Origin: a virus
IMG/VR virus record: IMGVR_UViG_3300045110_000270
Span: 1-22,756 of that record
Reading direction: 5' to 3' (one strand)
Length of the DNA: 22,756 bases
The notes beneath the pieces were generated by a model that had not been told where the DNA came from, did not search any database, and saw only the letters and a program-made list of their open reading frames with translations. Position 1 is the stretch's first letter. Each line of letters begins with the position of its first letter. Of this stretch, positions 8,285-14,079 are shown in pieces. The position numbers and the translations under genes were made by a program.

Positions 8285-9126
8285 CCGGCCGCTACCTCGT
8301 CGAGCTGGCCGACGTGCTGCGCGCCGCCGGCCTCCATGTTGCCGAGGTCGACGGGTGGAAAACCCGAGCGCGCAAGTCGGGCGGTTACGCCGATTCACGG
8401 CCCTGGTGCGTCATGTGGCACCACACCGCCAGCCAAGCGTCACCGGAACACGACATCGACTACATCATCGGCTCCGACACCGCCCCCATCTCCAACCTGT
8501 ACCTCGACCGGACCGGCTGCATCCACGTCATCGCCGCCGGCGCCACCAACACCAACGGCAAAGGCGGCCCGCAGAAGTTCTCGCGCGGCACGGTCCCGCT
8601 CGACTGCATGAACGAGTACGCCGTGTCGATCGAGGCCGCCAACTCGGGTCTCGGTGAACCGTGGCCGCAGGTCCAGATCGACGCCTTCTTCACCGCGTCG
8701 ATCGCCGTGACGAACTGGCTCGGCCTCGAGCCGACCGACATCTCCAGCCACGCCGGATGGACGACCCGCAAGATCGACCCGGCCACCGCCGCCGCCGTCC
8801 AAGGACCCTGGCGCCCCGCGTCTGTCAACTCGTCCGGAACCTGGTCGCTCGACGACCTCCGCCACGAAGCCGCCCGCCGAGCCTCGTCGACGCCGGCACC
8901 AACCCCACCACCATCATCGGAGGATCACATGTACCTCGCCACACTCGCAGACGGCACCGTCGTCGTCGTCGGCTCCGCCGTCCGCCCCGTCTCCGGCGAC
9001 GAGATCGCACCGGGCGGACCGTTCGCCCACCTGCCCCGCTTCGTGCCGAACCCCACCTCGTACTGGCACCAGTGGCTCAAGGGCGGGGTGGCCGAGTACT
9101 CCGGGCGTGTCCAGCCGATCGCATGA
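8281..9126 (+). CDS. Endolysin, N-acetylmuramoyl-L-alanine amidase (Amidase_2)
   Basis: A 281-residue enzyme that cleaves the amide bond between MurNAc and the peptide stem of peptidoglycan at the end of infection. The N-terminal catalytic domain (about 1-195) shows 'MWHHTAS' (His47/His48), 'SIEAANSG' (Glu118) and 'SHAGWTTRKIDP' (His157, Asp166), the zinc ligands and conserved residues of Amidase_2. A Pro/Ser linker (about 201-215) leads to a C-terminal domain (217-281) that is likely to bind the cell wall. It has no signal peptide, so it depends on the holins. An internal start for the C-terminal domain is listed separately. Confidence 0.92.
   Translation: MTGRYLVELADVLRAAGLHVAEVDGWKTRARKSGGYADSRPWCVMWHHTASQASPEHDIDYIIGSDTAPISNLYLDRTGCIHVIAAGATNTNGKGGPQKFSRGTVPLDCMNEYAVSIEAANSGLGEPWPQVQIDAFFTASIAVTNWLGLEPTDISSHAGWTTRKIDPATAAAVQGPWRPASVNSSGTWSLDDLRHEAARRASSTPAPTPPPSSEDHMYLATLADGTVVVVGSAVRPVSGDEIAPGGPFAHLPRFVPNPTSYWHQWLKGGVAEYSGRVQPIA
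8929..9126 (+). CDS. Possible internally initiated wall-binding domain of the endolysin
   Basis: Within the endolysin gene, in the same frame, GGAGG at 8919-8923 lies five bases before ATG 8929, exactly where the linker ends and the C-terminal domain begins. Initiation here would give a separate 65-residue wall-binding peptide. Several known endolysins make such a subunit and assemble it with the full-length enzyme. The ribosome site is better than the one for the full-length start. Use of this start is inference. Confidence 0.5.
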   Translation: MYLATLADGTVVVVGSAVRPVSGDEIAPGGPFAHLPRFVPNPTSYWHQWLKGGVAEYSGRVQPIA

Positions 9127-9443
9127 TGCTCGCCGAAACCCCGACCTACACCGCCACCGAGCTCGTGACGATCATCTCGGTGATCATGGGCGGGCTCGTC
9201 ACCATCATCGGCGCCGTGTTCGCCGGATGGGCCGCGATCAAAGCAACCGCCGCGCACTCCGCCATCCGCGAGGTCGCCGGCGACGTCAAGACGATGAACG
9301 CCCTCTCGATGGGCCAGCTCGCCGACGCCGCCGAAACCCGACGCATCATGCGAGTGCCCGCCACCGAGCGCACTGCAGCCGAGCTCGAACATCTCACCGC
9401 GGTGCCACCCAAGCCAACCGGCGAGACACCGATCACGAGATGA
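9123..9443 (+). CDS. Holin-like membrane protein 1
   Basis: A 106-residue protein overlapping the endolysin stop (ATGATG; the first ATG is chosen because it gives the overlap seen throughout this operon). It has one clear membrane segment (about residues 14-39, 'LVTIISVIMGGLVTIIGAVFAGW'-like) followed by a charged helical tail. A small membrane protein right after the endolysin, followed by another, is the usual actinobacteriophage arrangement for holin and partner. Holin function is inferred from position and topology. Confidence 0.7.
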   Translation: MMLAETPTYTATELVTIISVIMGGLVTIIGAVFAGWAAIKATAAHSAIREVAGDVKTMNALSMGQLADAAETRRIMRVPATERTAAELEHLTAVPPKPTGETPITR

Positions 9444-9592
9444 TCGGCGACATCGACTGGGAGGACCTCGACGTCGCCGGCGCGTTCGTGCTCGGCACCG
9501 TCTTGGCCACTGTCGCCGTGCTGCGCGTCGTGCGCGCCGTGTCGGTGATGTTCCGACAAGAACGCCGCAAGGACCGTGACGACTCGGAGTAG
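9440..9592 (+). CDS. Holin-like membrane protein 2
   Basis: A 50-residue protein overlapping the previous gene (ATGA). An acidic N-terminus ('MIGDIDWEDLDVA') is followed by one hydrophobic segment (about 14-33) and a strongly basic tail ('FRQERRKDRDD'), the topology of small class II/III holins or holin partners. It is the last gene of the rightward structural and lysis block; its stop (9590-9592) directly abuts the stop of the convergent lipoprotein gene, and I see no U-tract terminator between them. Confidence 0.7.
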   Translation: MIGDIDWEDLDVAGAFVLGTVLATVAVLRVVRAVSVMFRQERRKDRDDSE

Positions 9593-9964
9593 CTAGCCGC
9601 CGCAGTCGGCGACCACTTGCGGATCCGCCCTGACGTCGTCGAACGACGTCGGGTGACCCTTGGCGGTCGCCCAATCGGCGAACGTCGCGTACTCGACGCC
9701 ATCGACGACCACGTTCGCCTCACCCGCGGCGTCGCGCTGCTCGGTGAGCTTGTTCCACTCGTCGACGACGGCGTTCCACTTGTCCATGACGCAGTTGTAG
9801 ACCTCGAGCGGCAACCCGTCGACGAGGACCGTGTTCCCAGGCGTCACCGTGGTCGACGGCGCCGGCGCACCCGGTTCGTCATCACCGCCACCGCCACCGT
9901 CACTGCCGCAACCCGCCAACACGACAAGCACCACCGCGCAAACGTACCGTCCGAGGATCTTCAT
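9593..9964 (-). CDS. Lipoprotein, possible lysogenic conversion or exclusion protein
   Basis: A 123-residue lipoprotein. A short basic N-terminus (MKILGRY), a hydrophobic stretch and the lipobox LAGC (Cys19) mark it for lipid anchoring on the outside of the membrane; a Gly/Asp linker follows. The mature part is acidic and has two further cysteines (58 and 121) that could pair. The start at 9964 is chosen because GGGAGG lies six bases upstream; an in-frame start further out lacks a ribosome site. It is transcribed against the lytic genes and lies next to attP, typical of genes expressed in the prophage, such as superinfection-exclusion proteins. The function is inferred. Confidence 0.8.
   Translation of the reverse strand: MKILGRYVCAVVLVVLAGCGSDGGGGGDDEPGAPAPSTTVTPGNTVLVDGLPLEVYNCVMDKWNAVVDEWNKLTEQRDAAGEANVVVDGVEYATFADWATAKGHPTSFDDVRADPQVVADCGG
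9632..9650. repeat. Perfect 8-bp hairpin at the end of the lipoprotein gene
   Basis: GACGTCGT (9632-9639) and ACGACGTC (9643-9650) pair perfectly around a three-base loop. It lies inside the 3' part of the lipoprotein gene, just past the convergent stops, where it could slow transcription from the lysis operon. There is no T-run, so a classical intrinsic terminator is not supported. Confidence 0.4.
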
Positions 9965-9989
9965 CGGGTGCCTCCCATCGCTGGATGCA

Positions 9990-10000
9990 ACTGACACTCA
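9990..10000 (+). repeat. Candidate integrase arm-type site, left copy
   Basis: The 11-mer ACTGACACTCA occurs here and again, in the same orientation, at 10191-10201, flanking the tRNA-derived attP core on both sides. Short direct repeats on both arms of attP are what the N-terminal domain of tyrosine integrases binds. This copy also borders an 11-base palindrome, CACCTTAGGTG (9999-10009). Confidence 0.45.
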
Positions 10001-10080
10001 CCTTAGGTGCTCTGTCGAGAGTGACGAGACGGGCATATGTCCTTGTAGACTCCCTGAGGTACTTGCCAGTTCCAAATTGG

Positions 10081-10125
10081 CCTTGCCAAGGTGAGGGTCG
10101 CGGGTTCGAATCCCGTCGTCCGCTC
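10081..10125 (+). other. attP core: 3' half of a tRNA-Gly(GCC) gene
   Basis: From the anticodon loop onwards this reads as the 3' part of tRNA-Gly(GCC): loop TTGCCAA with GCC anticodon (10083-10089), then a T-arm GCGGG-TTCGAAT-CCCGT (10100-10116), acceptor strand CGTCCGC (10117-10123) and discriminator T (10124). The 5' half of the tRNA is absent, and upstream of the loop the pairing of the anticodon stem already decays, which marks the left edge of host identity. Integration here would restore an intact tRNA at the host site. It lies about 105 bases before the integrase gene. Confidence 0.85.
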
Positions 10126-10126
10126 G

Positions 10127-10150
10127 AAACCCCAGGTAGATCGGGGTTTT
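10127..10150 (+). terminator. Hairpin with T-tract after the tRNA fragment
   Basis: AAACCCC (10127-10133) and GGGGTTT (10143-10149) form a seven-pair stem with a nine-base loop, followed by a short T-tract. This looks like the terminator of the host tRNA-Gly gene, carried along as part of the attachment sequence so that the tRNA is still terminated after integration. Confidence 0.65.
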
Positions 10151-10190
10151 AGTCGATAATTCGGGGCTGTGAGAGGCCGGGAAATCGACG

Positions 10191-10201
10191 ACTGACACTC
10201 A
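10191..10201 (+). repeat. Candidate integrase arm-type site, right copy
   Basis: Second copy of ACTGACACTCA, about 65 bases right of the tRNA fragment and 30 bases before the integrase start. Together with the left copy it would define the two arms of attP. Only two copies were seen, so the assignment remains tentative. Confidence 0.45.
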
Positions 10202-10230
10202 TCGTGCAAGGTCGCCGACAGGAGAATCCC

Positions 10231-11169
10231 ATGCCCACACCAGCTTCCACCCCGCTCGTCCGCTCATTTCTGAGAAATATGGGCTGGGCCGACAGCACCC
10301 AAATCTCGGCAGTCAGCGTGCTGAATCGCTGGCACGACTTCCTCGCCCGGCGCGGCCTCGAGCTCGTCGACGCCACCCGCGACGACTGCGAGTCGTACCT
10401 CGCCGAGCGCGAATCGGACGGCATCGCTGCCGCTACCCGACAGGTCGACTGGCGCATGCTGCGCGCCCTGCACAGCTGGCTCCATGACGAAGGCGACGCC
10501 GTCACCAACCCGATGGCACGGGTCAAAGCTCCACGCGTGTCGGAGACGCCGGTCAAGGTCCTCGACGAGCGCGAGTACCGGGCACTGGTCGGCGCCTGCG
10601 ACCGGCGCACGACCGGTGGACGACGAGACGAGGCGATCCTGTCGCTGCTGTGGTGGTCAGGCCTGCGCCGTTCCGAGGTGTGCGCGGTCGACCTCGAGCA
10701 GCTCGACTTGCGCGACGGCACGCTGACGATCGGGTCGCGCACCTTCACGACGAAGTCCAAGAAGGTGCGACGGGTGCCGCTCGCCGGCGAGACCGTCGCC
10801 GCCCTCGACCGCTACCTCCGTCGCCGTGGCGACGACCCCGGCCCGCTGTTCTTGTCCGAGCGCGGCGACGCCCACGACGAGCGACGGCTGCGCCCGAACT
10901 CGGTCCAGCTCATCCTGCGCCGTCGTGCCAAGCAGGCCGGCCTCACCCGCCCGATCGGCGCTCACGAGTTCCGGCGAGCGATGGCAGTCCGCCACAAGCG
11001 TCGCGGCGGCTCGGACCCGGCACTGATGGCGATCGCCGGCTGGTCGAGCATCCGCATGGTCGACCGCTACACGCGCATGGACCGCGAGGAGCTCGCCGCC
11101 GAGGAATTCCACCGGCTGATCGACGACTCGAGGCCGGCCGCTCGACGTCGCGGTCGCCGCGTCAGCTGA
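10231..11169 (+). CDS. int: Tyrosine recombinase (phage integrase)
   Basis: A 312-residue integrase that recombines attP with the host tRNA-Gly gene. Residues about 5-95 form the SAM-like core-binding domain; residues about 108-300 are the catalytic domain with Arg146 ('SGLRRSEV'), a Lys in 'TKSKKVRRVPL' (about 175-178), His245 and Arg248 ('HEFRRA'), Trp271 ('AGWSS', in place of the second His as in some family members) and nucleophile Tyr280 ('MVDRYTR'). ATG 10231 is chosen because AGGAG lies right upstream; an in-frame GTG at 10204 has no ribosome site. It is close to XerC/D in size and lacks a long arm-binding domain, which makes the arm-site proposal less certain. Confidence 0.93.
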   Translation: MPTPASTPLVRSFLRNMGWADSTQISAVSVLNRWHDFLARRGLELVDATRDDCESYLAERESDGIAAATRQVDWRMLRALHSWLHDEGDAVTNPMARVKAPRVSETPVKVLDEREYRALVGACDRRTTGGRRDEAILSLLWWSGLRRSEVCAVDLEQLDLRDGTLTIGSRTFTTKSKKVRRVPLAGETVAALDRYLRRRGDDPGPLFLSERGDAHDERRLRPNSVQLILRRRAKQAGLTRPIGAHEFRRAMAVRHKRRGGSDPALMAIAGWSSIRMVDRYTRMDREELAAEEFHRLIDDSRPAARRRGRRVS

Positions 11170-11504
11170 TCGCCCGCAGCAGACCCATGAGGTGACCGAC
11201 CACGTCGTCGGGCAGCTGCTGGGCGAGTTGGACGAGCTCGGTCATCCGGGCGTTGGGATACTCAGTCATCCGACCGTCGGCGATTCCCAGCGTGGTGCCG
11301 AGCGGAGCATCGAAGTACTCATCCAGTGCGTCTCGGACCGTCTTGTTGGGGCGCGTCACTCGGCCGTCGATCACGTTTCGCACCGTCGCTTCATTCTGTC
11401 CGATCCCGCGTATTCAGGTCGGCGGAGGTCAGTCCGCGGCTGTACATCGCCTCTCGCAGCGCCCGCGCCAGTGGCGTTGTCGGCTGCAGGTCGTCGGCTG
11501 GCAT
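11162..11504 (-). pseudogene. Cro/CI-type repressor gene broken by a one-base shift
   Basis: Reading leftward, ATG 11504 opens a frame encoding 'LARALREAMYSRGLTSADL', the first helices of an XRE-type HTH, but it stops at 11391-11393. Shifting by one base after the Leu codon at 11415-11417 (skipping 11414) continues it as 'IRGIGQNEATVRNVIDGR' and on to a stop at 11162-11164, giving an HTH repressor of about 103 residues. The second frame alone has only a GTG at 11383, inside the recognition helix. It lies between int and the early genes, the right place for the prophage repressor. The break may be a real mutation, an assembly error or, less likely, programmed frameshifting. Confidence 0.65.
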
Positions 11505-11540
11505 CGCCGTTGGAGCGTACCTAGGCAAGAAAATTCTCAA

Positions 11541-11570
11541 AAGATATCCACTGAGTTTGCGAGAAACTGA
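11541..11570 (-). promoter_or_regulatory. Candidate repressor promoter with overlapping operator
   Basis: The minus strand reads TATCTT at 11546-11541, matching the actinobacterial -10 form TANNNT, about 37 bases before the repressor ATG. Immediately upstream lies an imperfect palindrome, TGAGTTT-N5-AAACTGA (11552-11570, one mismatch), which also abuts the ribosome site of the small rightward reading frame at 11579. An operator between divergent genes is plausible; no good -35 box is visible. Confidence 0.35.
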
Positions 11571-11578
11571 AGGAGTCT

Positions 11579-11653
11579 ATGGCAACTGACAAGGAACGGC
11601 GCGACAATTCACAGGTCAGCTGGGGATTTCCGGGGGTTGTAATCCACAAGTAA
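11579..11653 (+). CDS. Possible 24-residue peptide
   Basis: ATG 11579 has AGGAG seven bases to the ribosome side (11571-11575), which is good, but the frame is only 24 codons long and has no recognisable feature. It lies at the head of the rightward early region, between the repressor remnant and the Xis-like gene. It could be a leader peptide, the remains of a gene, or chance. Confidence 0.3.
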   Translation: MATDKERRDNSQVSWGFPGVVIHK

Positions 11654-11667
11654 CCGCGACATATATG
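11637..11667 (+). promoter_or_regulatory. Candidate early rightward promoter
   Basis: TTGTAA (11637-11642) resembles a -35 box, and TATATG (11662-11667) a -10 box, 19 bases apart (CATATA at 11660-11665 gives 17). Both stand out in a GC-rich genome, and the start would fall about 30 bases before the Xis-like gene. TTGT-N5-ACAA (11637-11649) around the -35 is a short dyad that could be an operator. Confidence 0.4.
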
Positions 11668-11702
11668 GGGAACCTACCGGAGTCAGCGAGAAAGGACATC
11701 CG

Positions 11703-11909
11703 ATGGACGAGACTGAACTGTCAGAACCGGTCAAGCTGTTCAACATCCGAGTCATCGCCGAGCGCTTGGACCTGCATCCAAAGTCGGTCGAGTTGCTGAT
11801 CAGGCGTGGCGAGCTCGGCAGCGTCAAGATCGGCACCCGCGTGCTGGTTCGTGCCGACCAGCTGCAGGCGTTCATCGACGCCCACAGCGTTGCCGCCGGC
11901 GATAGCTAA
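11703..11909 (+). CDS. AlpA/excisionase-type HTH protein
   Basis: A 68-residue DNA-binding protein of the MerR/excisionase HTH type (helix_turn_helix_17): 'KLFNIRVIAERLDLHPKSVELLIRRGELGSVKIGTRVLVRADQLQAFI', with helix-turn-helix near residues 13-34 and a wing around 'GELGSVKIGTRVLV'. Such proteins bend DNA at attP as excisionase or act as early regulators. AAAGGA lies about 7 bases before the ATG. It is the first clear gene of the early region, opposite the repressor, so it may be the Cro-equivalent, Xis, or both. Confidence 0.75.
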   Translation: MDETELSEPVKLFNIRVIAERLDLHPKSVELLIRRGELGSVKIGTRVLVRADQLQAFIDAHSVAAGDS

Positions 11910-11932
11910 CGCTCGACGTAGAGCGAATCGGA

Positions 11933-11977
11933 TCTGCCGACGGCGCGCCTCTCAGGGTTGCCCGTGCCGTCGGCAGA
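11933..11977 (+). repeat. Perfect 12-bp inverted repeat ahead of the early operon
   Basis: TCTGCCGACGGC (11933-11944) and its exact reverse complement (11966-11977) are separated by 21 bases. The structure fills the gap between the Xis-like gene and the nuclease gene and ends eight bases before its AAGGAGG ribosome site. With no T-run it is not a typical terminator; an mRNA stem acting on translation or processing, or a binding site, are alternatives. Confidence 0.6.
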
Positions 11978-11996
11978 CGCCGCTAAGGAGGATCCA

Positions 11997-12392
11997 GTGA
12001 GAGCTACTGAAGCTGAATGTCAACGCACCGTCGTGGAGGCCGCCCGGCTCGGCGGGTGGCTCGTCTACCACAACCGGCCGGCGCAGAACGCCGCCGGCCG
12101 GTGGCGCACCGCGCTGCAGGGCCACCAAGGATTTCCGGATCTCGTCCTCGTCCATGCCGACGCCCGGCTGGTGTGGTTCGTGGAGCTCAAACGCCGGCCG
12201 AACAAGCTCGCCCCGGACCAGCTGGTGTGGGGCACCGCCCTCGTCGACGCCGGCGCGGACTATCGGGTGGTGTGGGTTCCCGAGGAGCTCGACGAGTTCT
12301 GCCAGACGTTGGCGAGCATGCGCCCGGTGACCGTGATCATCACCAACTGGCCGCCGCAGCCACCGCTGTTCGATCAGGAGCTCGCCCGATGA
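11997..12392 (+). CDS. VRR-NUC domain nuclease
   Basis: A 131-residue stand-alone nuclease of the VRR-NUC branch of the PD-(D/E)XK fold. It starts at GTG 11997 because a near-perfect AAGGAGG (11985-11991) precedes it; an in-frame GTG/ATG further upstream lies inside the inverted repeat and has no ribosome site. Motifs: an N-terminal helix with Glu5/Glu7, 'GFPDLVL' (Asp48), 'VELKRR' (Glu63-x-Lys65) and 'APDQLVW' (Gln75). These enzymes cut flap or Holliday-type structures and are frequent next to recombination genes in phages. The stop overlaps the next start. Confidence 0.88.
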   Translation: MRATEAECQRTVVEAARLGGWLVYHNRPAQNAAGRWRTALQGHQGFPDLVLVHADARLVWFVELKRRPNKLAPDQLVWGTALVDAGADYRVVWVPEELDEFCQTLASMRPVTVIITNWPPQPPLFDQELAR

Positions 12393-12655
12393 TGATCCAT
12401 CCCGGTCCGCCGTTCCTCGAGCGCGACCTCGTCCCCGGCGGCGTCATCCTGCGCTGCTACTCGGTCCCCGACGAGACGTTGATCTTCGAGCAGCACCTCA
12501 CCGACCCGTGTGATGTCGAGGCGATGGCCGAGCAGGGCGCGGACGCCGCTGCCGAGTACGGCGCGACCAACGTCTGCCTCGTCGCCTACGACGGCGACAG
12601 CGGCGAACGGATTCCGCTGCAGGACATCTTCGGCACCGACAGGTTGGAACCATGA
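12389..12655 (+). CDS. Small acidic protein of unknown function
   Basis: An 88-residue protein starting at ATG 12389, overlapping the nuclease stop, with AGGAG eight bases upstream; a second ATG follows immediately. It is acidic, has no membrane or signal segment and ends 'DIFGTDRLEP'. It lies between two recombination nucleases in the operon. I do not recognise a family. Confidence 0.7.
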   Translation: MMIHPGPPFLERDLVPGGVILRCYSVPDETLIFEQHLTDPCDVEAMAEQGADAAAEYGATNVCLVAYDGDSGERIPLQDIFGTDRLEP

Positions 12656-13536
12656 AGGCGAAAGCGCCGGCGACCCGGATCCAGAACTATGGCGGCGGGC
12701 ACGGCTACTTCCTCGACGGCGAGAAGGTCCCCGGTGTCACCACGATCATCGGCAACGGCCTCCCGAAGCCGGCGCTGCTCGACTGGTCGGCGAAGATGAC
12801 CGCCCAGTTCGTCGTCAACCGCCTCGCCATCCTCGACGGCCACATCATCGCCGACGACGTCGTGCGCGACGCCTACGCCTGGAACGACATCCGCACCCGC
12901 CCCGAGCGCCACAACGGCCCGCTCGACCGGCTGGCCCTCGAGAAGATCCTCAAGGACATGCGCTACTCGGACCTCGACGCCGCCAGCGGCAAGGGCACCA
13001 AGGTCCACAACCTGGCCGTCGCCATGGCCCGCGGCGAGGACGTCGAGATCCCCGACGAGCTCGTCGGGCACGTCGAGAGCTATCAGCGCTTCCTCGACGA
13101 ATGGGATCCGACCGACATGATCGTCGAGCAGGTCGTCATCAACCGCAAGCACCGCTACATGGGCCGCTGGGATCTGTCGGCCGACTTCCGGCGCGACGGC
13201 CGCGGCCTGCTCGACATCAAGACGTCCCGCTCCGGGATCTTCGGTGAGACCGCCCTGCAGCTCGAGGCCTACGACAACGCCGAAACGATGATCGCCGGCT
13301 ACGACGACGACCTCAACGCCATCGAAGAGCCGCTCCCCGAGCACGACTGGATCGGCGCCGTGTGGGTCCGCGCCGATGGCTACGACGTCTACCGGTTCGA
13401 GCGCCGCCCGGACACGTTCCGGATCTTCCTGTACTGCCTGCAGTTGTCGGAATGGCTCGACCGTGACACCGGATCCGCGGCGTCGATCCGTTCCCACAGC
13501 CTCAAAGCCCCTCCCCGAATGGAGGTCTCCACATGA
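12652..13536 (+). CDS. Cas4/RecB-like PD-(D/E)XK exonuclease
   Basis: A 294-residue nuclease of the type annotated as Cas4-family or RecB-like exonuclease in actinobacteriophages. Motifs in order: His119 ('GTKVHN'), Asp174 ('GRWDLSADF'), Asp188-Ile-Lys190 ('LLDIKTSRSG') and the QhxxY motif Gln203...Tyr207 ('LQLEAY'). The iron-sulphur cysteine cluster of true Cas4 is absent. With the RecT gene downstream it would supply resected ends for single-strand annealing, like RecE with RecT. It overlaps both neighbours (ATGA). Confidence 0.85.
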   Translation: MKAKAPATRIQNYGGGHGYFLDGEKVPGVTTIIGNGLPKPALLDWSAKMTAQFVVNRLAILDGHIIADDVVRDAYAWNDIRTRPERHNGPLDRLALEKILKDMRYSDLDAASGKGTKVHNLAVAMARGEDVEIPDELVGHVESYQRFLDEWDPTDMIVEQVVINRKHRYMGRWDLSADFRRDGRGLLDIKTSRSGIFGETALQLEAYDNAETMIAGYDDDLNAIEEPLPEHDWIGAVWVRADGYDVYRFERRPDTFRIFLYCLQLSEWLDRDTGSAASIRSHSLKAPPRMEVST

Positions 13537-13766
13537 CCATGACCCTCACCGATGTCGTCTGGCGCGAGCGCCGCTATGAGGCCGGCTGGTACGACTGCTC
13601 GGTGATCCGCCAAGGCGATCACGGCCGGCTCGCCATCGTCCTCGTCGGCGACGTCCCGGTGATCATCCACTCCGAGCTCGTCGAGTGCGAACGCGCCGAG
13701 ACCGACCGGTGGCGGGCCCGGGCCCTGGCGGTGATCACCAATCCGGATCTCCGGAGCGACGGATGA
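13533..13766 (+). CDS. Small protein of unknown function
   Basis: A 77-residue protein overlapping the exonuclease stop (ATGA), with GGAGG (13520-13524) about 8 bases before the ATG. It looks like a small beta-rich fold ('YDCSVIRQGDHGRLAIVLVGDVPVIIHSELVE') with charged ends. No family recognised. Its 3' end overlaps the next gene by four bases. Confidence 0.75.
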   Translation: MTMTLTDVVWRERRYEAGWYDCSVIRQGDHGRLAIVLVGDVPVIIHSELVECERAETDRWRARALAVITNPDLRSDG

Positions 13767-13960
13767 ATCCACAGCGCCGCCGCCAGGTCGCCGCCTATCG
13801 CGCATCGGCGGAATACCAGCGCAAGTCGCGCACCCGCTCCCGGGCGATCGCGCTGACCATCGGCTGGGTTCGCGATGAGCATCCCGACGTGTGGCGCAGG
13901 TTCCTCGATGAGGCCGCCGTCGATGTCCGCATCCGTGAGCGGATCGAGCAGCAGCGATGA
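13763..13960 (+). CDS. Small basic protein of unknown function
   Basis: A 65-residue protein starting with an ATG that overlaps the previous stop (ATGA). It is very basic in its first half ('NPQRRRQVAAYRASAEYQRKSRTRSR') with a helical, charged C-terminus ending in 'RIRERIEQQR'. The composition suggests nucleic-acid contact, but no domain is recognised. Confidence 0.7.
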   Translation: MNPQRRRQVAAYRASAEYQRKSRTRSRAIALTIGWVRDEHPDVWRRFLDEAAVDVRIRERIEQQR

Positions 13961-14079
13961 GCGCACCGATCGAGTTGGTCTGGTGGGCGATCTCACCGGC
14001 CATGGATCTCCTCGTCCTCGGCGTGCTCGCCATCGCCATCATCACCGTGTTCATCGTCTTCGGGGGCGGGTGGCGATGA
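13957..14079 (+). CDS. Small one-TM membrane protein
   Basis: A 40-residue protein that is almost entirely a membrane segment ('MDLLVLGVLAIAIITVFIVF') flanked by a short N-terminus and a Gly-Gly-Gly-Trp-Arg end. It overlaps both neighbours by four bases (ATGA at each side), which supports it as a real gene. It is the only membrane peptide in the recombination part of the operon; its role is unknown. Confidence 0.65.
   Translation: MSAPIELVWWAISPAMDLLVLGVLAIAIITVFIVFGGGWR

Noticed and set aside
10081-10125. A functional phage-encoded tRNA-Gly
   Set aside because: Only the half from the anticodon loop to the 3' end is present; there is no D-arm or 5' acceptor strand upstream. It is an attachment site.
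9998-10209. Two overlapping minus-strand reading frames of 66-68 codons across the attP region
   Set aside because: They contain the 'GIRTRDPHLGKAN'-like string that arises when the antisense of a tRNA gene is translated; it is a well-known false gene product.
10204-10230. An upstream GTG start for the integrase
   Set aside because: It has no ribosome site and lies right after the candidate arm site; ATG 10231 is preceded by AGGAG.
12652-13536. A CRISPR-associated Cas4 gene
   Set aside because: The protein has the nuclease motifs but not the four iron-sulphur cysteines, and there is no repeat-spacer array or other cas gene in the window.
13951-13960. Reading the RecT frame from 13875, which would overlap the small basic and membrane peptides
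   Set aside because: The RecT family begins near 'YTPQEQV'; ATG 14076 overlaps the membrane peptide stop in the same way as all neighbouring gene pairs.
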